From the NCBI RefSeq assembly GCF_022809315.2, contig NZ_JAKZJU020000001.1, positions 992,001 to 1,056,000 on the forward strand: a stretch of DNA of 64,000 nucleotides, read 5' to 3'. Positions 27,198 to 34,796 of the stretch are shown here, piece after piece. Source of the DNA: Mesosutterella faecium (GTDB taxonomy: Bacteria; Pseudomonadota; Gammaproteobacteria; Burkholderiales; Burkholderiaceae_F). How positions within the stretch are numbered: the stretch's first letter is position 1; the number at the start of each line of letters is the position of its first letter. Under the pieces are notes generated by a model. The model was not told where the DNA came from. It was given only the letters and a program-made list of their open reading frames with translations, and ran no database searches. The position numbers were made by a program, and so were the translations under genes.

Positions 27198-28493
27198 ATG
27201 GCTAGAAACGTAGTCGTAGTCGGAGCTCAGTGGGGCGACGAGGGCAAGGGAAAGATCGTCGACTGGCTGACCTCCAGGGTGTATGGCGTCGTGCGCTTCA
27301 ACGGCGGAAACAACGCCGGCCACACCATTGTCGTGAACGGGAACAAGACCGTGCTGCGTCTGATCCCGTCGGGCGTGATGCACCCGGACGTGCAGTGCTT
27401 CCTGGGCAACGGCGTCGTGCTGTCGCCCTCGGCCTTCTTCTCCGAGCTCGACGAGCTCAAAAAGCACGGCCTTGACGCCGAGGACCGCATGCATGTCTCG
27501 GGCAACAGCGCGCTGCTCATGCCCTATCACGTCGCGCTCGACCACGCCCGCGAGCTCAACCTCGGGGCGAAGAAAATCGGCACCACGGGCCGCGGCATCG
27601 GACCGGCCTACGAGGACAAGGTGGCCCGCCGCACGGTGCGCGTGGCCGACCTCTACAACGAGCCGTTTTTCGAGGAGCGCGTGCGCGGGGCGCTCGACTA
27701 TCACAACTTCGTGCTGAAGAACTATCTGCACGCCGAGCCGCTCGATCCCCAGAAGGTGATCGACGAGACGCTCGCCTTCGCCCCCCGGCTCAAGCCCATG
27801 GTGACCGACGTCTCCCACACCCTCAACCGCCTGATGGCCGAAGGCCGGCAGTTCCTGTTCGAGGGGGCGCAGGGCTCGATGCTCGACATCGACCACGGCA
27901 CCTACCCGTTCGTCACGTCCTCGAATACCGTTGCGGGCTCGGCCACCTCGGGCGCGGGCGTCGGACCCCACCTCATCAACTATGTGCTGGGGATCACGAA
28001 GGCCTACTGCACGCGCGTTGGCGCCGGCCCCTTCCCCACGGAGCTCACCGGCGAGGAGGGCGAAAAGATCCGCCAGCGCGGCAATGAGTTCGGGGCGGTC
28101 ACCGGAAGGCCGCGCCGCTGCGGCTGGTTCGACGGGGCGGCGCTGCGCCGCGCCGTGGAGATCAACGGCCTCACGGGGCTTGCGGTGATGAAGCTCGACG
28201 TGCTGGACGAGTGCGACACCGTGCGCCTGGGCGTGGGCTACAAAAAGGACGGCCAGGCCCTGGACGTGATGCCTTACGGCGCCGAGGAGGTTGCCAGCTG
28301 CGAGGTGGTCTACGAGGACTTCCCCGGCTGGAAGCAGAGCACGTACGGCATCACCCGCTGGGACGACCTGCCGCAGGCGGCCCGCCGCTATCTCGAGCGG
28401 CTCTCGGAGGTCGCCGGCTGCCCGATCGCCGCCGTCTCGACCGGCCCGGACCGCGCGCAGACGATTCTGCTGCACGACCCCTTCGAGGCCTGA
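27198..28493 (+). CDS. purA: Adenylosuccinate synthetase
   Basis: A 431-residue enzyme joining IMP and aspartate with GTP in AMP synthesis. It has [19 protein letters not shown] (P-loop and catalytic Asp), [23 protein letters not shown] and SVESL-like C-terminal elements ([10 protein letters not shown]). Full length with a GGAGAAG site upstream. Confidence 0.97.
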   Translation: MARNVVVVGAQWGDEGKGKIVDWLTSRVYGVVRFNGGNNAGHTIVVNGNKTVLRLIPSGVMHPDVQCFLGNGVVLSPSAFFSELDELKKHGLDAEDRMHVSGNSALLMPYHVALDHARELNLGAKKIGTTGRGIGPAYEDKVARRTVRVADLYNEPFFEERVRGALDYHNFVLKNYLHAEPLDPQKVIDETLAFAPRLKPMVTDVSHTLNRLMAEGRQFLFEGAQGSMLDIDHGTYPFVTSSNTVAGSATSGAGVGPHLINYVLGITKAYCTRVGAGPFPTELTGEEGEKIRQRGNEFGAVTGRPRRCGWFDGAALRRAVEINGLTGLAVMKLDVLDECDTVRLGVGYKKDGQALDVMPYGAEEVASCEVVYEDFPGWKQSTYGITRWDDLPQAARRYLERLSEVAGCPIAAVSTGPDRAQTILLHDPFEA

Positions 28494-28637
28494 AGGCCGT
28501 TCGCCGGGGCGGGCCGTGCGCGGGGAGGGCAGTTTCCTCCGCGCCGGCCGCCCGCTATCATTGAGGGCCTGGCGGCTCCGAGGTAAGGGAGGCCGCCGGG
28601 TCTTTTCTTTCATCCGATTGCTGGCAATTTTTTTCCT

Positions 28638-29153
28638 ATGGCCGATTTATTCGTTTCCTGGCAGGACTACATTGATCTGAACGAGCAGCTGGTGCTCAAG
28701 GTGGCAGACAGCGGCTGGGAGTTCGACTCCCTGCTCTGCCTTGCCCGCGGCGGCATGCGCCCCGGGGATATTTTCTCGCGGGTGATGTCGCGCCCCCTCA
28801 ACGTCCTCTCGACGAGTTCCTACCGGGCCGACGCCGGCCGCACGCAGGGAGAGCTCAGCATCAGCTCGCGCATCACCGGCACCGGCGAGATCAGGGGCAG
28901 GCTCCTGCTGGTCGACGACATGGTGGACTCGGGCCTGACGATCCGCCGCGTCGTGGAGAGCCTGAAGAAGAACTTCCCCGCCGTGACCGAGGTGCGCGTG
29001 GCCGTGCTCTGGTGGAAGGAGCGCAGCGCCTTCAGGCCCGACTACTACGTCTCCTACCTGAAGGGCGACCCCTGGATTCACCAGCCTTTCGAGATGTACG
29101 ACGACCTCGGCGTGGAAAAGCTGCGCGAGAAGCGGCTCGGAGAGGCGTCCTGA
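28638..29153 (+). CDS. Purine-type phosphoribosyltransferase
   Basis: A 171-residue type I PRTase. The PRPP loop is LLLVDDMVDSGLTIRRVV (about 92-109), preceded by a hood with LLCLARGGMRPGDIFSRV. It resembles hypoxanthine/xanthine-guanine salvage enzymes (Gpt-like), and its place after purA fits purine salvage. The exact base cannot be told from sequence, so no symbol is given. The HicB-like gene follows by 28 bp. Confidence 0.85.
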   Translation: MADLFVSWQDYIDLNEQLVLKVADSGWEFDSLLCLARGGMRPGDIFSRVMSRPLNVLSTSSYRADAGRTQGELSISSRITGTGEIRGRLLLVDDMVDSGLTIRRVVESLKKNFPAVTEVRVAVLWWKERSAFRPDYYVSYLKGDPWIHQPFEMYDDLGVEKLREKRLGEAS

Positions 29154-29181
29154 AAGGCGGCGGAGGGTCAGAGGAGACGCG

Positions 29182-29622
29182 ATGAAGGCCTTCAGCGCTT
29201 ATCCGGCGTTCTTCCAGCTCAGCCGGGACGGCGTCTACAGCGTGCGCTTCAGGGACTTTGAGAACGCGGGTTCCGAAGGCCGCAGCCTCGAGGAGGCGCT
29301 GCACGGCGTGCACGCCGCGCTCATCGGGGCGATGAAGGCCTGCGTGGCCAGAGGCGAACTCATTCCGGAGCCCTCGGCCCCCCAGCCGGGCGAAGAGCTC
29401 GTGCGGCTGGCCCCGTCGCTCGGGGTGAAGATCCTGCTCGTGAACGACATGATCAGGACGGGGACCCGCCCCTCGGAGCTCGCGCGGCGCATGGGCATTC
29501 TCCCGCAGGAGGCCTCGCGGCTTCTCAATCTCGGGCACGCCTCGAAAATCGACACTCTGGCCCGGGCCCTTGAGGCGCTCGACCTGCAGCTCGTCTGCAG
29601 CGTGCAGCTGCGGGAGGGCTGA
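29182..29622 (+). CDS. HicB-like antitoxin/regulator without HicA
   Basis: A 146-residue protein with an N-terminal HicB-like partial RNase H fold (YPAFFQLSRDGVYSVRFRDFENAGSEGRSLEEALHGVHAALIGAM) and a C-terminal helix-turn-helix (TRPSELARRMGILPQEASRLLNLGHASKIDTLARAL, about 95-130). A toxin HicA (about 60 residues with a GSH motif) is not found on either side. It may be a solitary regulator. Codon usage equals that of the host genes, so it predates or is independent of the adjacent element. Confidence 0.75.
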   Translation: MKAFSAYPAFFQLSRDGVYSVRFRDFENAGSEGRSLEEALHGVHAALIGAMKACVARGELIPEPSAPQPGEELVRLAPSLGVKILLVNDMIRTGTRPSELARRMGILPQEASRLLNLGHASKIDTLARALEALDLQLVCSVQLREG

Positions 29623-29704
29623 GGATTCGGGGCCGGGGGCGTTTTTCCCTGCCCCGCAGTCCCGGCCGCGGCCTTTGTGCGACAATAGCGGAACCTCAGG
29701 CAAC

Positions 29705-29738
29705 AAAAAAGGATCTAGGGCCGATGCCGTAGATCCTT
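29705..29738 (-). terminator. Minus-strand terminator, probably of the original tRNA-Leu unit
   Basis: On the minus strand AAGGATCTA (29738-29730) pairs with TAGATCCTT (29717-29709) through an inner GGC/GCC stem, followed by six T residues (29710-29705). It lies about 52 bp beyond the tRNA-Leu 3'-end remnant at 29790-29808, in the right orientation to have ended tRNA-Leu transcription before the element inserted. Two further small hairpins (29745-29763, 29764-29778) fill the gap. Confidence 0.7.
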
Positions 29739-29789
29739 GATCGCGCGGTTCATCTGGAACCGCCGGACTGGAAGTCCGCTTAACGCTGG

Positions 29790-29808
29790 AGCAGTGGTGC
29801 CCGGGACT
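29790..29808. repeat. attL core repeat
   Basis: AGCAGTGGTGCCCGGGACT, identical to 39538-39556. It corresponds to the 3' end (acceptor strand and CCA) of tRNA-Leu left behind at the distal end of the element. Bases diverge immediately on both sides beyond the 19-bp match. Confidence 0.9.
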
Positions 29809-29823
29809 AGCGCCAAACACGTT

Positions 29824-29841
29824 GCTGTGGAATTCCACAGC
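29824..29841. promoter_or_regulatory. Perfect 18-bp palindrome near attL
   Basis: GCTGTGGAATTCCACAGC is fully self-complementary, and GCGTGCTGTG occurs nearby at 29840-29849 and 29903-29912. It lies between the attL core and the integrase arm repeats, suggesting a binding site for an excisionase or repressor. Function is inference. Confidence 0.45.
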
Positions 29842-29935
29842 GTGCTGTGAAGATAAATAAAAACATCAGGTTAAAAGAATTCTGAATTTTTCAGTTGCCG
29901 TTGCGTGCTGTGGATAACTGCCTACAGCTATCATG

Positions 29936-29960
29936 TCTAAGTAGTCCCCTAAGTAGTCCC
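29936..29960. repeat. Arm-type direct repeats, left end
   Basis: Two tandem copies of CTAAGTAGTCCC (29937-29948 and 29949-29960). The same 25-bp tandem is at 39475-39499 near the other end, in the same orientation. Paired short repeats inside both ends are typical arm-binding sites of tyrosine integrases. Here they also lie 16 bp before the integrase start, so binding could autoregulate int. Confidence 0.7.
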
Positions 29961-29976
29961 GGAGAAACGCTGCGAC

Positions 29977-31290
29977 ATGAGAAAAGCAAAAGACCTGACG
30001 GTAATAGCCATTGAGTTCTTCATTAAAGAGACAAAGACAAAGGGGCGTGAAAGCCACATATCGGACGGAAAAGTACCGGGGCTTTCTCTCTGGGCGCGCT
30101 GCGTGCCGAAAGTGACGGCGCGGTGGAAATACACCTACAGGCGCTCCGGTGAAAACAAAACCTTCGGACTAGGGCTCTATCCGGAGGTGACGCTGAAGGC
30201 CGCGAGGGAACAGGCGGCGCGGCTCAGGGCGCAGCTTCTAAACGGAATAGATCCCCGGGAAGAGGAACGAAAGAAGAAGGCTGCGGACAAACAGGCCCGG
30301 CTTGCGGCCGCACATGATGCGATAACTGTAGGCGAACTGTTTGAACAATTTATAGAGGCCCAGAGGGACAACTGGAGCCGGGAAAAGTATCGGCTTACCG
30401 AACCCAACAGGGTACGGCGCCACATCATGCCCCTACTGGGTTCGATTTCGGTTGAGGAAGCGACAGTTTCGGATGTAGCCCGGGCGGCGAAGGCTGCGTG
30501 GTTGGAGCGCCCGGAGACGGCCAGAAAGGCTTTAGCGCTGTTGGGAAAGTTTTTCGACTGGGCCACAGTAGCGGGCTTCCGCAGAAACAAATCAAACCCG
30601 GTGAACTTGAAGCAAATAACGCTGATTAACGGGAAGGTGCGGCAGCAGGGAGGGCACCGCGGGGCGGTGGATTGGCGGCAGATTCCTGATTTATTCGCAG
30701 AGCTTCACCAGAGGAAGGGAACGGCGGCGCGGGCGCTCATGTACGCAATTCTGGCCAATGTCCGAATAGAAAACGCGATAGGGCTGAGGTGGGGCGCAGT
30801 GGATTTGGAAAAGGGCGTAGTGCGCTATCTGGCGTCCGAAATGAAGGTAAAGGGCAACGGAGACTTTACGGCTTGTCTTGCCACTCAAACCGTGCAGCTG
30901 CTGAAAGCCCAGGCTGAAGAAAATGAGACTATGGGCCTGAATGGGGGCGGCTATGTCTTTCCATCCGGGGCGAAGAAGGGCGCCCACATTACGAACGCGA
31001 TCCTTGAGCAGACCATGAAGCGCATATGCATTGAGCGGGGGCTTGTAGACCGTCAGGAAACCGAACGAGCCGGAGCGCCGGTCTATCCAACCCCGCACGG
31101 GACGGCCCGCGCTTCCTTTCTTACATGGGTGGTGGACAACAAGAAAGACCGAGCGGCCGCGGAGGCAAACCTTCACCACAAGATAGAAACGAAGATAGGC
31201 GCTGCCTACAACAGGGCCGACTACATGGAAGAGCGCAGGAGGCTGACGCAGGAATGGGCCGACCTTTGCTTCTCAAAGATTCCGCACTGA
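29977..31290 (+). CDS. int: P4-type tyrosine integrase
   Basis: A 437-residue integrase: N-terminal arm-binding DUF4102-like domain (about 1-100, KVPGLSLWARCVPKVTARWKY...FGLGLYPEVTLKAAREQA), core-binding SAM-like domain (about 115-210), and catalytic domain (about 230-430). Catalytic residues are visible: Arg263 (NVRIEN), a Lys near 290, His374 and Arg378 (PHGTAR), His401 (LHHK) and the nucleophile Tyr411 (AAYNRAD). All are intact, so it is probably active. It catalyses recombination between the 19-bp cores. It lies at the end of the element away from tRNA-Leu. Confidence 0.95.
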   Translation: MRKAKDLTVIAIEFFIKETKTKGRESHISDGKVPGLSLWARCVPKVTARWKYTYRRSGENKTFGLGLYPEVTLKAAREQAARLRAQLLNGIDPREEERKKKAADKQARLAAAHDAITVGELFEQFIEAQRDNWSREKYRLTEPNRVRRHIMPLLGSISVEEATVSDVARAAKAAWLERPETARKALALLGKFFDWATVAGFRRNKSNPVNLKQITLINGKVRQQGGHRGAVDWRQIPDLFAELHQRKGTAARALMYAILANVRIENAIGLRWGAVDLEKGVVRYLASEMKVKGNGDFTACLATQTVQLLKAQAEENETMGLNGGGYVFPSGAKKGAHITNAILEQTMKRICIERGLVDRQETERAGAPVYPTPHGTARASFLTWVVDNKKDRAAAEANLHHKIETKIGAAYNRADYMEERRRLTQEWADLCFSKIPH

Positions 31291-31295
31291 AGGCA

Positions 31296-31386
31296 GGGGG
31301 GAATAGGGGGAAAAAGGGGGAACGCAGTATTGACGGGGCTTAGAGCTGAACAAGCAAGGGGGAATTAAGGGGGAATATAGGGGGAA
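31296..31386. repeat. Iteron cluster AGGGGGAA, left
   Basis: Six same-orientation copies: a six-G variant at 31295-31303, then AGGGGGAA at 31305, 31315, 31357, 31368 and 31379. The last three are spaced exactly 11 bp apart. The same octamer is clustered again at 39194-39316. Such iterons near a primase/helicase system suggest replication-initiator binding, as with the P4 ori/crr pair. Function is inference; the repeat itself is plain. Confidence 0.7.
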
Positions 31387-31414
31387 TAGAAGGGAAAAAT
31401 TTATTTATTTTTTT

Positions 31415-31434
31415 ATCTATCTATCTATCTATCT
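31415..31434. repeat. ATCT tetranucleotide microsatellite
   Basis: Five perfect ATCT units follow an A/T-rich run (31396-31414) just after the iterons. It is not inside a recognised gene. It could vary by slippage or form part of an A/T-rich unwinding region next to the iterons. Confidence 0.6.
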
Positions 31435-31525
31435 TTCCATTCCTTCCTATTACATCCCGGCGCTTGTTTTTGTCAGGCGCTGCTGCTCCGGCAGCTGCGA
31501 TTCATCCCCATCTGGAGCGGTGAAA

Positions 31526-31768
31526 ATGCAACTAGTAAAGCACAGCGCCGGACGGACGGGGAGAGCAAAGGACGGCGAGCAGGAAAACCTAACAAAAGCT
31601 AACCTGCTTCATGCGCGCGAAAAGTTAAAGAAATTCGGGCAGTGCTTTTCCGGTGTTGGGGGCGCCGGCGGGCAAAGAAGGCCGCAGCCTCCGCGGCCGG
31701 GACTGGAGGGAGGCGCCGGGGTGAATAGGTTTTCCGGACGGTTCGCGCGGAGGCGCGCGGAGAGTTAA
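31526..31768 (+). CDS. Small basic protein of unknown function, doubtful
   Basis: An 80-residue open frame starting MQLVKHSAGRTGRAKDGEQ with GGAG at 31514-31517. The sequence is basic and Gly/Arg-rich at the C-terminus (GVGGAGGQRRPQPPRPG), with no recognisable domain. It sits between the iteron region and a convergent RHH gene. It may not be translated. Confidence 0.3.
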   Translation: MQLVKHSAGRTGRAKDGEQENLTKANLLHAREKLKKFGQCFSGVGGAGGQRRPQPPRPGLEGGAGVNRFSGRFARRRAES

Positions 31769-31773
31769 GGAAA

Positions 31774-32004
31774 TCAATCCTGCTTTGCCGGTCTTTCCGG
31801 GGCCGTGGAGGCGTCCGGCAGCGGCGCCGCATCAATTGCCCCATTCAGCCAGTCGCGGCCGCCCAGTGCCTTTAATTTCTCAATGCGGGACGGCGCAAGG
31901 AACAGGACAATGCGCTGCACCCCCTCGCCTATCTTTTTCCGTCCGGCGCCCTTTCTGGCTCCGCCCCAGTTTGGATTTTTTGGTTTGGCCGGTTTACGCG
32001 GCAT
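31774..32004 (-). CDS. Ribbon-helix-helix-like small DNA-binding protein
   Basis: A 76-residue basic protein: MPRKPAKPKNPNWGGARKGAGRKKIGEG, then QRIVLFLAPSRIEKLKALGGRDWLNGAIDAAP. The GGARKGAGRK box followed by a beta strand and two short helices (about 30-60) is common in small phage and mobile-element RHH-type regulators. AGAGGTG lies just upstream of the start, and a good minus-strand promoter is at 32039-32068. It is a candidate regulator of the minus-strand arm of the element. Confidence 0.6.
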   Translation of the reverse strand: MPRKPAKPKNPNWGGARKGAGRKKIGEGVQRIVLFLAPSRIEKLKALGGRDWLNGAIDAAPLPDASTAPERPAKQD

Positions 32005-32038
32005 GGCTGCACCTCTCAGAAAAGAATTCAGTGCATTG

Positions 32039-32068
32039 ATTATATTGCATTTAATCGTGATGAATCAA
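32039..32068 (-). promoter_or_regulatory. Sigma-70 promoter for the RHH-like gene
   Basis: On the minus strand TTGATT (32068-32063) and a perfect TATAAT (32044-32039) with 18-bp spacing, 35 bp before the start codon. An inverted repeat ACATAAG/CTTATGT (32096-32113) lies about 28 bp upstream of the -35 and may be an operator or activator site. Confidence 0.65.
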
Positions 32069-32204
32069 TGGCATGATTTCTTCTTGATTAAGTGTACATA
32101 AGTCATCTTATGTTGACTAAAAATAGTGAAGATGCCTTATTTTGTTGGATCTTTACATTTCTTACCGCTCTTATTGAGGCGCCTTTCCGGCGGTGAATTT
32201 AAAC

Positions 32205-32741
32205 TTATCGCCACCTCCAACTGTTCATCCTCTTCCATTTGGCGGCTTTTAAAAACGTTTCAGCTTCCTCCATCCTTTCTACTTCCTTTCGTGCAGCCTT
32301 CCGCGCTGCGGCTTTCTCTTCCTCCAATTGGCCGGCGCAACCTTCGATCCTCTTCCTCTGGCTGAAGCGGCGATCATCCCTCAGGCCGGCTTCCCTCGCC
32401 AACCGCTGAATGTCTTCCTTGTAGGTTTTCGTGAGTTCGTCCGGGATGGCCCGGCCGGAGGCATAGATATCTTTAGAAACGGCCATGAATCGATCAAGCA
32501 GCGCAGCCCGGCGCTTGTCGTACTGCATAGAGGCCTTCTTTCTGGCTTTAATCGTATCGGCCAAAAAATCCTCGTGCTTGTTCTTCCATGCGTTCAGGGT
32601 TTGAACCGAAGGCATTCCCTCGCTGCTGCATATCTGTCTTTCCGATTCCCCGGCGCTGATGCGGGCAACAATGACGGCGGCCAGAACAGGCGAGTACATG
32701 GACGGCCGGCCCCGCTTCCTGTGCTGTGTTTCGGTGTTCAT
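32205..32741 (-). CDS. Terminase small subunit-like DNA-binding protein
   Basis: A 178-residue protein. The N-terminal 60 residues match the pattern of phage small-terminase-like proteins: RGRPSMYSPVLAAVIVARISAGESERQICSSEGMPSVQTLNAWKNKHEDFL, a helix-turn-helix of the GRPSKYTPEL...GESLRxICxxEGMPS type. The rest is highly charged, helical and Lys/Arg/Glu-rich. GGAGGGGAAA precedes the ATG. PICI-type satellites carry a TerS that redirects helper packaging, so this is a candidate for that role. Family assignment is by reading motifs, and a general DNA-binding protein is possible. Confidence 0.55.
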   Translation of the reverse strand: MNTETQHRKRGRPSMYSPVLAAVIVARISAGESERQICSSEGMPSVQTLNAWKNKHEDFLADTIKARKKASMQYDKRRAALLDRFMAVSKDIYASGRAIPDELTKTYKEDIQRLAREAGLRDDRRFSQRKRIEGCAGQLEEEKAAARKAARKEVERMEEAETFLKAAKWKRMNSWRWR

Positions 32742-32891
32742 TTTCCCCTCCGCTGAAGGCTTGATTGTGATGCACCTATTTTTTCACACTAAGCCCGCGG
32801 CCACAGCCAGAGGGTACCGGCGCAGCTCCATCCCGGGGACGAGCAGCGAGGCAAGCACCCCCGGGGAGGATTGAAAACCAACTCAAACCTT

Positions 32892-33264
32892 CCGCGACCT
32901 TCCTGCTCAAGTTTTTGCGCGCGTACGACTTTCAGTAAAAAACGAAGGCGAAAATGAGGGCCTGGGCTTTTGCGTGACGCGCGAGGGCGCCCTGATTCCC
33001 TGCTGCGGATGGTCTGGCCCGTATATGCAGCAATTCTTCGCACGGAAGCAGACAAAAGGGGTGGAGGGTCTTTTCCGTGAAGGAAACAAAACCTGCCTAG
33101 ACCGCGCCCTAAGCCAAATTTTTGCGCACGAACATCAATTTTTTGAAAAACCGGCAGCCCGGCGGCCATTGCACCCCACCCCCGGGGTCTAAAAGTAGCG
33201 GGCGAAGGCCTCTAGACCGCGACCTTAGCTGATTTTTTACGCGTGCAATTGGGATTTAAAAACC
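32892..33264. repeat. Three degenerate ~50-bp direct repeats
   Basis: Copies start with CCGCGACCT (32892), CCGCGCCCT (33102) and CCGCGACCT (33217). Each is followed by 10-12 mixed bases, TTTTTGCGC or TTTTTTACGCG, and about 20 bases later an A-rich run. They are similar but not identical, so probably protein-binding or structural sites rather than recent duplications. Confidence 0.5.
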
Positions 33265-33319
33265 TGAGAAAACCTGAGGAAGCCGAGAAAAAGCCCGAGA
33301 AAGCCGGTTAAAACCTGAG
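33261..33319. repeat. AACCTGAG short tandem repeats
   Basis: AACCTGAG at 33261-33268, 33271-33278 and 33312-33319, with variants AAGCCGAG (33280), AAGCCCGAG (33291) and AAGCCGG (33301). Spacing is about 10 bp. This resembles a small iteron array. Confidence 0.5.
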
Positions 33320-33513
33320 GAAACCCGGGGAGGACGCGCGCCTGTGTGCCCGCGCGGACAGTTAAACAATAAAATCCTACTAGGTGCGCTCCCGGCGCCG
33401 GACTGATCCCCGGCGCTTTTCCTGCGGTGCTGCGAAACCCCTTTATAAGCGGCCGCAGGACGGGGAGCGGCCCATCTGTTTGATCGAGGGCGTGAAAGGG
33501 GTAGGGGGCTTGA

Positions 33514-34560
33514 ATGAATCTTGAACAGCACAGGAAGTGGCTTTCCAAAAAGGGATGGACGGCGATAGAGGGCGCCCTGCTGCTTGCAGACATAGACCCG
33601 GACGCGGAAACTCGGGTTCCCCCAACATGGGGGCCGGCGTTCAATAAAGACATAAAGGGCTTTTTCCGTGAATTAATCATGTATTCGGGCAGCAATAGTT
33701 CCCCGGGCCGGGAGCTTCGCCGTGAGTTTTTAACGCGTGAGGTTGGTTATTGGAAATGTGCTTTTAGCGGGGTGGCTTTCCTACAACTACTAAATTTCGT
33801 AAAAATATTTGCCGCGTTCTGGGGTGCTATCGAAAAGCAAAATAATGCTCCATGGAGTGAAGAATTACGAACTTTCGATATCATTAGCGCTTTCCACTTT
33901 TACGATTTCTCTGACCTTTCAAACGAAGAGGGCAGGAGGCTTATAGATATCGAGTTCCCGATTCCATGGTTCTATGAATTTGCTAAAAATTTCGTAAGCA
34001 CTGCTTCGCCCAACAATAAATGCCCCCAACCTCTGGCGCTAAATGCCCCTATTTTTGGGTTGGTTGTCGAAGGCTCTAATGATTCTGGCACCGCCGGAAA
34101 GCGATCCCTTGAAGAAATATCGCAACTGCAAGCCAATATCAAAAAAATGGAGGCCCAGATAGACCAACTAAAGGCGCAGCTCGCAGCTGTGGCCGCGGAG
34201 CGGGACGAACTAAGGAAGCAGCAAGCAGCAGCGCCTTCCGGGGGCGGCGCCGGCGAGGATGATGATCTGGGGCGGGGCGTAACGGTGCAGGATGTCCGCG
34301 AGCTTTTGAAAACCACAAAGGAACAGGCGGGCGCAGCTGCTACTCTCCCACTGGCTGCAATGATTGAAGCGTTTGTTCATGTCCGGCGGTATGGATCGAA
34401 CAGGAACGGAACAAACGCGGCCATCCGGGATTATTTGAAGAAGAATTTTGTGGGTGAGGATGGAAAATGCATTTTTTCCCAGAATGTTCAGGAAGCTATG
34501 GGAAAGGTGAGCAACTGGCGGGTAAAACCGGGGCGGCCGCAGAAGAAAACTGAAGACTGA
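33514..34560 (+). CDS. Unknown 348-residue element protein with coiled coil
   Basis: I do not recognise this protein. It begins MNLEQHRKWLSKKGWTAIEGALLLADIDPDAE. The first 185 residues look globular with aromatic-rich helices (FSGVAFLQLLNFVKIFAAFW). A coiled coil follows (about 195-235, LEEISQLQANIKKMEAQIDQLKAQLAAVAAERDELRKQ), then an acidic Gly-rich linker and a C-terminal helical domain (about 260-340) ending in the basic GRPQKKTED. Codon usage is much more A/T-rich than the host, especially 33720-34020, marking it as acquired cargo. There is one G-rich ribosome binding site (33501-33507). The palindromic array 34569-34642 follows directly. Confidence 0.75.
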   Translation: MNLEQHRKWLSKKGWTAIEGALLLADIDPDAETRVPPTWGPAFNKDIKGFFRELIMYSGSNSSPGRELRREFLTREVGYWKCAFSGVAFLQLLNFVKIFAAFWGAIEKQNNAPWSEELRTFDIISAFHFYDFSDLSNEEGRRLIDIEFPIPWFYEFAKNFVSTASPNNKCPQPLALNAPIFGLVVEGSNDSGTAGKRSLEEISQLQANIKKMEAQIDQLKAQLAAVAAERDELRKQQAAAPSGGGAGEDDDLGRGVTVQDVRELLKTTKEQAGAAATLPLAAMIEAFVHVRRYGSNRNGTNAAIRDYLKKNFVGEDGKCIFSQNVQEAMGKVSNWRVKPGRPQKKTED

Positions 34561-34568
34561 AAAACTTT

Positions 34569-34642
34569 TATGGGTGTCGGAAATTATGGGCACCCATAAT
34601 TAAAGCTATGGGTACCCACATTTAAAGCTATGGGTACCCATA
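34569..34642. repeat. 22-bp-period palindrome array, candidate operators
   Basis: Three palindromic sites: TATGGGCACCCATA at 34585, TATGGGTACCCACA at 34607 and TATGGGTACCCATA at 34629, each starting exactly 22 bp after the previous one. The linker TTAAAGC is shared. A half-site TATGGGTG lies at 34569. Two-turn spacing on one DNA face suggests cooperative binding of a dimeric regulator. The array ends 8 bp before a possible -35 (34651-34656). Confidence 0.75.
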
Positions 34643-34650
34643 TTTTTTTA

Positions 34651-34678
34651 TTGAATTCCTCCACATACCCTTCATATT
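34651..34678 (+). promoter_or_regulatory. Candidate promoter for the alpA operon
   Basis: TTGAAT (34651-34656), 16-bp spacer, CATATT (34673-34678), right beside the palindrome array and about 120 bp before alpA. The match is moderate, and the location next to the operators is the main argument. Confidence 0.35.
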
Positions 34679-34796
34679 GCCGGGGGCGCCCATGCGTTGC
34701 TGTACGGCTTGCGCGTGTGGGGATCCCTCCGGCTGAAGATTCAAGCGGCGGCGATAAGGACGGCCGCCTGATGAACAGAATGGAGGAATCATCAAT

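Larger units (their letters stand above)
32742..33513. other. Large intergenic region with degenerate repeats
   Basis: 770 bp between the divergent TerS-like gene and the 348-residue protein gene, with no convincing CDS. It holds three imperfect repeats of about 50 bp sharing CCGCGNCCT, then a T-run, GCG and an A-run (32892-32943, 33102-33152, 33217-33264). A run of AACCTGAG-like units follows (33261-33319). Being next to a terS-like gene, it is the natural place to look for a packaging (pac/cos) site or divergent promoters. Confidence 0.5.

Noticed and set aside
29739..29778. Two small hairpins beside the terminator, tRNA-like at first sight
   Set aside because: Stems are GCGGTTC/GAACCGC and CGGACT/AGTCCG, but loop sizes and the missing acceptor stem do not fit a tRNA; treated as trailer structure.
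32974..33192. 72-codon plus-strand frame (GTG start) in the repeat region
   Set aside because: No ribosome binding site, it runs through one of the degenerate repeats, and the sequence shows no domain.
33237..33695. Minus-strand frame with repeated Phe/Leu/Gly peptides
   Set aside because: It is the translation of the AACCTGAG tandem repeats and overlaps the start of the 348-residue gene.
34569..34642. CRISPR-like regular repeats
   Set aside because: Units are palindromes with only 8-bp linkers that are themselves conserved; there are no spacers and no cas genes.
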